DNA from: a virus
Length of the DNA stretch: 57,682 bases
Virus record (IMG/VR): IMGVR_UViG_3300047276_000505
Span: 1 to 57,682 of that record
Reading direction: 5' to 3' (one strand)
Shown here: positions 54,554 to 57,682 of the stretch, piece after piece
Layout: every line of letters begins with the position of its first letter
Position numbering within the stretch: the first letter of the stretch is position 1
The notes under the pieces: generated by a model
The model's database searches: none
Told to the model about the DNA's origin: nothing
Seen by the model: the letters and a program-made list of their open reading frames with translations, nothing else
Program-made: the position numbers and the translations under genes

Positions 54554-57185
54554 CTTGAATTGTTAGTTCATCCTCCATTTTCGCATCAACATCGGCCTGT
54601 AGTGTCATCCCATAAAACTCTTTGTATGTTTCCTTATCAGCCGACACTTCCACAATGGACGGCCAACCCTCGTACTTAGGATCTGACTCCCGTACCGCCA
54701 GGTTCACGATCCGCATGCCCTTAGTATTGCGAACTGCATAGGCGTTGATCTTGAGCTGGTGCTTACAGATATCAATTAGTAACGGCTCGAAGCGGTTACG
54801 CGACATGATGCCCACGTTGCATTGACGGCAGAACTCCGCATAGCTCGCGTACAACCACTTGTCCTTATTGGCATAGATATAGGACGAACCCATCGGTGCG
54901 TTCTTCGTAAAGCCAATGGCCGAGCTGATACCTGGATCAAACACGATCTTATGTTCCATCCAATCCAGCAGTGGGTTGGAACGCAGAGTTTGCATGCGCT
55001 CGTACTTCTGGAAGAACTTCACCTTCTTGGCGGTTTCCATCAGGTAGTCACGCATTTCTTCCTCCGTCATGTCTAACAGCCAGTTCACCAGACCCGGCAG
55101 CAGCGGAGCAAAGACACCTTGCGGCTCACCTTTGGAATTGAACTTGATCAACTCCTTTTGTTCATTCGGCCCGCCCGTAAACGGACGGTCGAAAGGAATA
55201 GTGAGACGACGACGGGCCAAACCAGAGGTGTAGTCGGTGGACTGGATTGCCTCGTTGGCAGTAATCATCACCATGCCGTGGTACTGGAATGGATCCAATG
55301 CCTCGCCCTGATACTTGCGTTCACTACGGATCCAGTCATTACCAGTGATGGCTTTCAGACGAGAGACCGATCCACCCCAACGATCTGCATCCTGGAACAA
55401 CAGAAGCTTTTTACCCATGTAGGCCGCTGCTTCAAAGCGGTTCTTCTCCATGTTCTCAAAGTCCGTGGAGTAGGTGTTGCTCTTACCTACCAGTGCCACA
55501 GCCAAGTTGGCGTAGGTGGATTTACCTGACTTACCTGGACCCACAATCTCCACAAACTTTTGAATTTCGTAGCGCCCCAGCAGTGACGCCCGAAGCCAAG
55601 CACGCAGCACCTGAGTACGTTCCCAGCTGTCATGTTGCGTGTGCTTCAGCCACTTCACAATTTCTTCACAGGTGGCAGCAGGGTTGTAGGCATAAGGCAT
55701 CTGCTGCAGCATGTGCAGTTCCCGGTTGAAGGGAAGCAGCTCTTTTGTCTCCACATTCAACACACCGTTGGTGAAGAGCAGGAGATCGGTCCCGTCATAC
55801 CATTCGTCAAACGCCAGGACGGACTGCAGCTGGCTGTAGACATCATTCATCAGATTACTGGTGAACCCACTGGGCAGGTAGTCACCCAACATCCGTAACT
55901 TATGGCGAATATCACCGAGCGCCTCAATCTTGGTCAGAGGAGACCAGAGGCCAGCCGATTCTTTAGCGTACATAAAGAATTGACCGTGCGGCTGGCTGAA
56001 CAGCAGGTTCCCCTTATACTCCTGCAGAAGTACATCGGTTATGTCACCAGATGAAGGGTTACGCGAGCGTTGGTCTTTGCCTTCTTTCTTTCCTCGCCTG
56101 GAGCCCAGCGTACGGGAAGGGGTCTGATCAACAGCAAACTCTGCAACTTCTTCAACAGCTTCAAGGGGCATGGCAAGATCCTGTTCTAATTCAGCCAGTA
56201 TTTGCGACACATGTTCAAGTGTCTCATCATCAATATTCAGAGCACGGGAATTATCCGGGGGAGGATTCCAGCCATGCTCCTTCGCAATGTGAATAAGGGA
56301 GCCGATACCACGGCCACCGTCTTTTGAGAAGGAACGCCAACGCCTGTGGCACTCACCTTCCCGATATTTTTCTGATTGTTTGGACCAGTTATCCCAGTCT
56401 TCCAGCAAGGAATCATCCAAGCTGTGCATGGTCTGGCCAATGGTGATCCAGATGTCGTAGTCGTCGGCAGCATCCGAGGGCAGTGCCCACATTGCTTCGA
56501 CGGCTAGTTTCATGTCCCGCTCAAGCGAGACTTGCGATTGGACAACAAAACCAGGACCAACAATCCTGGTGCACTCCTTAGCCGGAGTCCCTTGTCGGAC
56601 ATTCTTATTGATGATGGCATTGAGTAGCCAGTCCGGCAGTTCAGGCAGTTCAGTCGCCCATTCAAAACCCTGGTCTTCTGCAGTGAAGTAACCGTCAGTC
56701 TCAGGGTGTAGTCCCATGAGAACGCCCTGGTGTTTTTTCCAGAGGATCTCCAGTTTTTCTTTATCTTCTTCTGCGTGCCAGGTGTACTTATTACGAGCAA
56801 AGTGCTTGTGTTTCTCCCGGCTCAACCGATACAATTTTCGTTCACGACCAATCTTTCCGCTCTGAATCGTTAGTGTTGGCGGCAGTGCTTCCTGAAGCGG
56901 AAGCCCAGAGATTTCCTCCAGAAGCTTGTAGACGCTTGGGCCATCGACATCAACCCATACCAATCCGTAGGGCAGATTGTAGACAGGGCCGCCAAGGAGT
57001 CCAATAGCACGACATTCACCGGTTGCAATCTCCTCTTCGACTTCTTTAACGCTGAATGGTTTGTTCTGCCAACCACTGACATACGGATCTTTCTTGGCGC
57101 CCAACGGAGTCAGAGGCCAGTCAAGAGGGATGTAACCCAGGTTGATTTCACCTGGTTTTAACGCCTGTTGATTACGACTGGTCAT
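54546..57185 (-). CDS. Prim-Pol primase / SF3 helicase
   Basis: 879 residues. N-terminal ~200: bifunctional primase-polymerase region (LVWVDVDGPSVYKLLEEISG with the acidic metal site). About 235-310: PriCT-type domain (DDYDIWITIGQTMHSLDDSL). Residues about 400-800: D5-type/SF3 helicase with Walker A near 548 (VGPGKSGKSTYANLA), LLFQDADRWGG as Walker B, and an arginine-finger-type SGLARRRLTIPF. Makes primers and unwinds phage DNA. Confidence 0.92.
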   Translation of the reverse strand: MTSRNQQALKPGEINLGYIPLDWPLTPLGAKKDPYVSGWQNKPFSVKEVEEEIATGECRAIGLLGGPVYNLPYGLVWVDVDGPSVYKLLEEISGLPLQEALPPTLTIQSGKIGRERKLYRLSREKHKHFARNKYTWHAEEDKEKLEILWKKHQGVLMGLHPETDGYFTAEDQGFEWATELPELPDWLLNAIINKNVRQGTPAKECTRIVGPGFVVQSQVSLERDMKLAVEAMWALPSDAADDYDIWITIGQTMHSLDDSLLEDWDNWSKQSEKYREGECHRRWRSFSKDGGRGIGSLIHIAKEHGWNPPPDNSRALNIDDETLEHVSQILAELEQDLAMPLEAVEEVAEFAVDQTPSRTLGSRRGKKEGKDQRSRNPSSGDITDVLLQEYKGNLLFSQPHGQFFMYAKESAGLWSPLTKIEALGDIRHKLRMLGDYLPSGFTSNLMNDVYSQLQSVLAFDEWYDGTDLLLFTNGVLNVETKELLPFNRELHMLQQMPYAYNPAATCEEIVKWLKHTQHDSWERTQVLRAWLRASLLGRYEIQKFVEIVGPGKSGKSTYANLAVALVGKSNTYSTDFENMEKNRFEAAAYMGKKLLLFQDADRWGGSVSRLKAITGNDWIRSERKYQGEALDPFQYHGMVMITANEAIQSTDYTSGLARRRLTIPFDRPFTGGPNEQKELIKFNSKGEPQGVFAPLLPGLVNWLLDMTEEEMRDYLMETAKKVKFFQKYERMQTLRSNPLLDWMEHKIVFDPGISSAIGFTKNAPMGSSYIYANKDKWLYASYAEFCRQCNVGIMSRNRFEPLLIDICKHQLKINAYAVRNTKGMRIVNLAVRESDPKYEGWPSIVEVSADKETYKEFYGMTLQADVDAKMEDELTIQDV

Positions 57186-57370
57186 GCTGTTTCTTGTTCC
57201 TTGACTTCTACTTTAAAGTTTCGATCAGCAAAAGAGCCCTCCTTCAAAAGGTTGTAGGCATGGAGGTGCATTGTAGACGGAAGGACAAAAAGATCCCCAT
57301 CAACCGCACTATCCATGCGGCATGAAAGGGTCTGCATCCATTCGCCTACGCCAATAACGTAGGTGCTCAT
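57182..57370 (-). CDS. Small hypothetical protein
   Basis: 62 residues (MSTYVIGVGEWMQTLSCRMD), with ATGA overlap to the primase-helicase gene, so translationally coupled and probably in the same operon. No family recognised. Confidence 0.65.
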   Translation of the reverse strand: MSTYVIGVGEWMQTLSCRMDSAVDGDLFVLPSTMHLHAYNLLKEGSFADRNFKVEVKEQETA

Positions 57371-57454
57371 GGGGCTTGTTTGCTGTTCCTTTATCCTAGA
57401 CGGAGTAAACCAATGACACTGCTAAGGGATCTTTAATTTTTGGGTCTTATAAGA

Positions 57455-57682
57455 CTAATGCTGTTGGCATTCAAGCTGGCCAGGCCAAGTACGGTTGCCT
57501 TTGGCTAGATTTTCTTTTTTGGTTAAAATTTGTAAATTATTTTCTACGTGCAGACCACACATATATTTGTTTTGTAATGGGTATATGTGATCCACTTCAT
57601 GCAATACACCTGTAATCTTGGTCAGTTTATGTGCGTTCACATATATCTCTTTTATTTTTTGCATGTTTGCCCACAAAGGAAT
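57455..57682 (-). CDS. HNH endonuclease, N-terminus beyond the window
   Basis: C-terminal 75 codons of a gene that enters from the window edge. [19 protein letters not shown], then [20 protein letters not shown] and [19 protein letters not shown], matches HNH proteins with the HxVDHIxPL...VCGLHVxxNLQxxxxxxNxxKGN signature. A free-standing homing endonuclease next to the replication genes. Confidence 0.85.
   Translation of the reverse strand: MPLWANMQKIKEIYVNAHKLTKITGVLHEVDHIYPLQNKYMCGLHVENNLQILTKKENLAKGNRTWPGQLECQQH

Noticed and set aside
1-57682. tRNA genes, CRISPR arrays and photosynthesis genes (psbA/psbD)
   Set aside because: Looked for tRNA-like TTCGA arms, spaced direct repeats and D1/D2-like proteins; found none that could be supported.

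Overview
The window reads as part of a tailed double-stranded DNA phage genome (Caudoviricetes), most likely a cyanophage. Phage identity is secure: there is a large terminase, a portal, a scaffold-like protein, a major capsid protein, tail-fibre proteins, several peptidoglycan hydrolases, a primase-helicase, a tyrosine integrase and a KilA-N protein. The cyanobacterial host is an inference. It rests on a viral S-adenosylmethionine decarboxylase (speD), an NblA-like protein and several small proteins that look like ones known from cyanophages. No photosynthesis gene such as psbA or psbD was seen. Genes are cut at both ends, so this is not a whole genome; a DNA polymerase and most replication genes are missing.

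Layout. (1) 1-7928, minus strand: a compact early-type block of about 23 mostly tiny genes of unknown function, plus one HNH/AP2 endonuclease. Its intergenic gaps carry recurring hairpins and two copies of a perfect palindrome. (2) 8049-23754, plus strand: a virion/packaging block. Many Gly/Ala-rich proteins with hydrophobic segments come first, then terminase, portal and a scaffold-like protein whose gene overlaps the portal gene by 542 nt. (3) 23755-25841: the major capsid gene, interrupted just after its start codon by a group I intron that carries an HNH endonuclease on the opposite strand. (4) 25878-37796, plus: a probable decoration protein, structural and tail proteins, an M23 peptidase with its motifs in permuted order, a lytic transglycosylase, a 909-residue repeat protein, a GH24 lysozyme and an NblA-like protein. 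(5) 37784-41368, mainly minus: a DUF3310 protein, dCTP deaminase, a Dam-like protein with an altered catalytic motif, and a helix-turn-helix protein. (6) 41423-45316, plus: a membrane protein and two tail-fibre/beta-repeat proteins. (7) 45317-47155: an 11-bp tandem repeat, a KilA-N protein and a tyrosine integrase, consistent with a temperate or formerly temperate lifestyle. (8) 47175-49702: a GH73+C39 endolysin, small genes and a holin-like gene. (9) 49699-57682, mainly minus: a virion-like protein, HNH genes, a GT4 glycosyltransferase, speD, a Prim-Pol/SF3 helicase and a truncated HNH gene.

How the genes fit together: structural genes are transcribed rightward, while metabolism, replication and regulation genes are mostly leftward. 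Late genes often follow short AT-rich gaps containing TAAAATA-like motifs or inverted repeats close to the start codon, which are candidate late promoters or translation-control hairpins. Homing endonucleases are unusually common (six genes plus a remnant).
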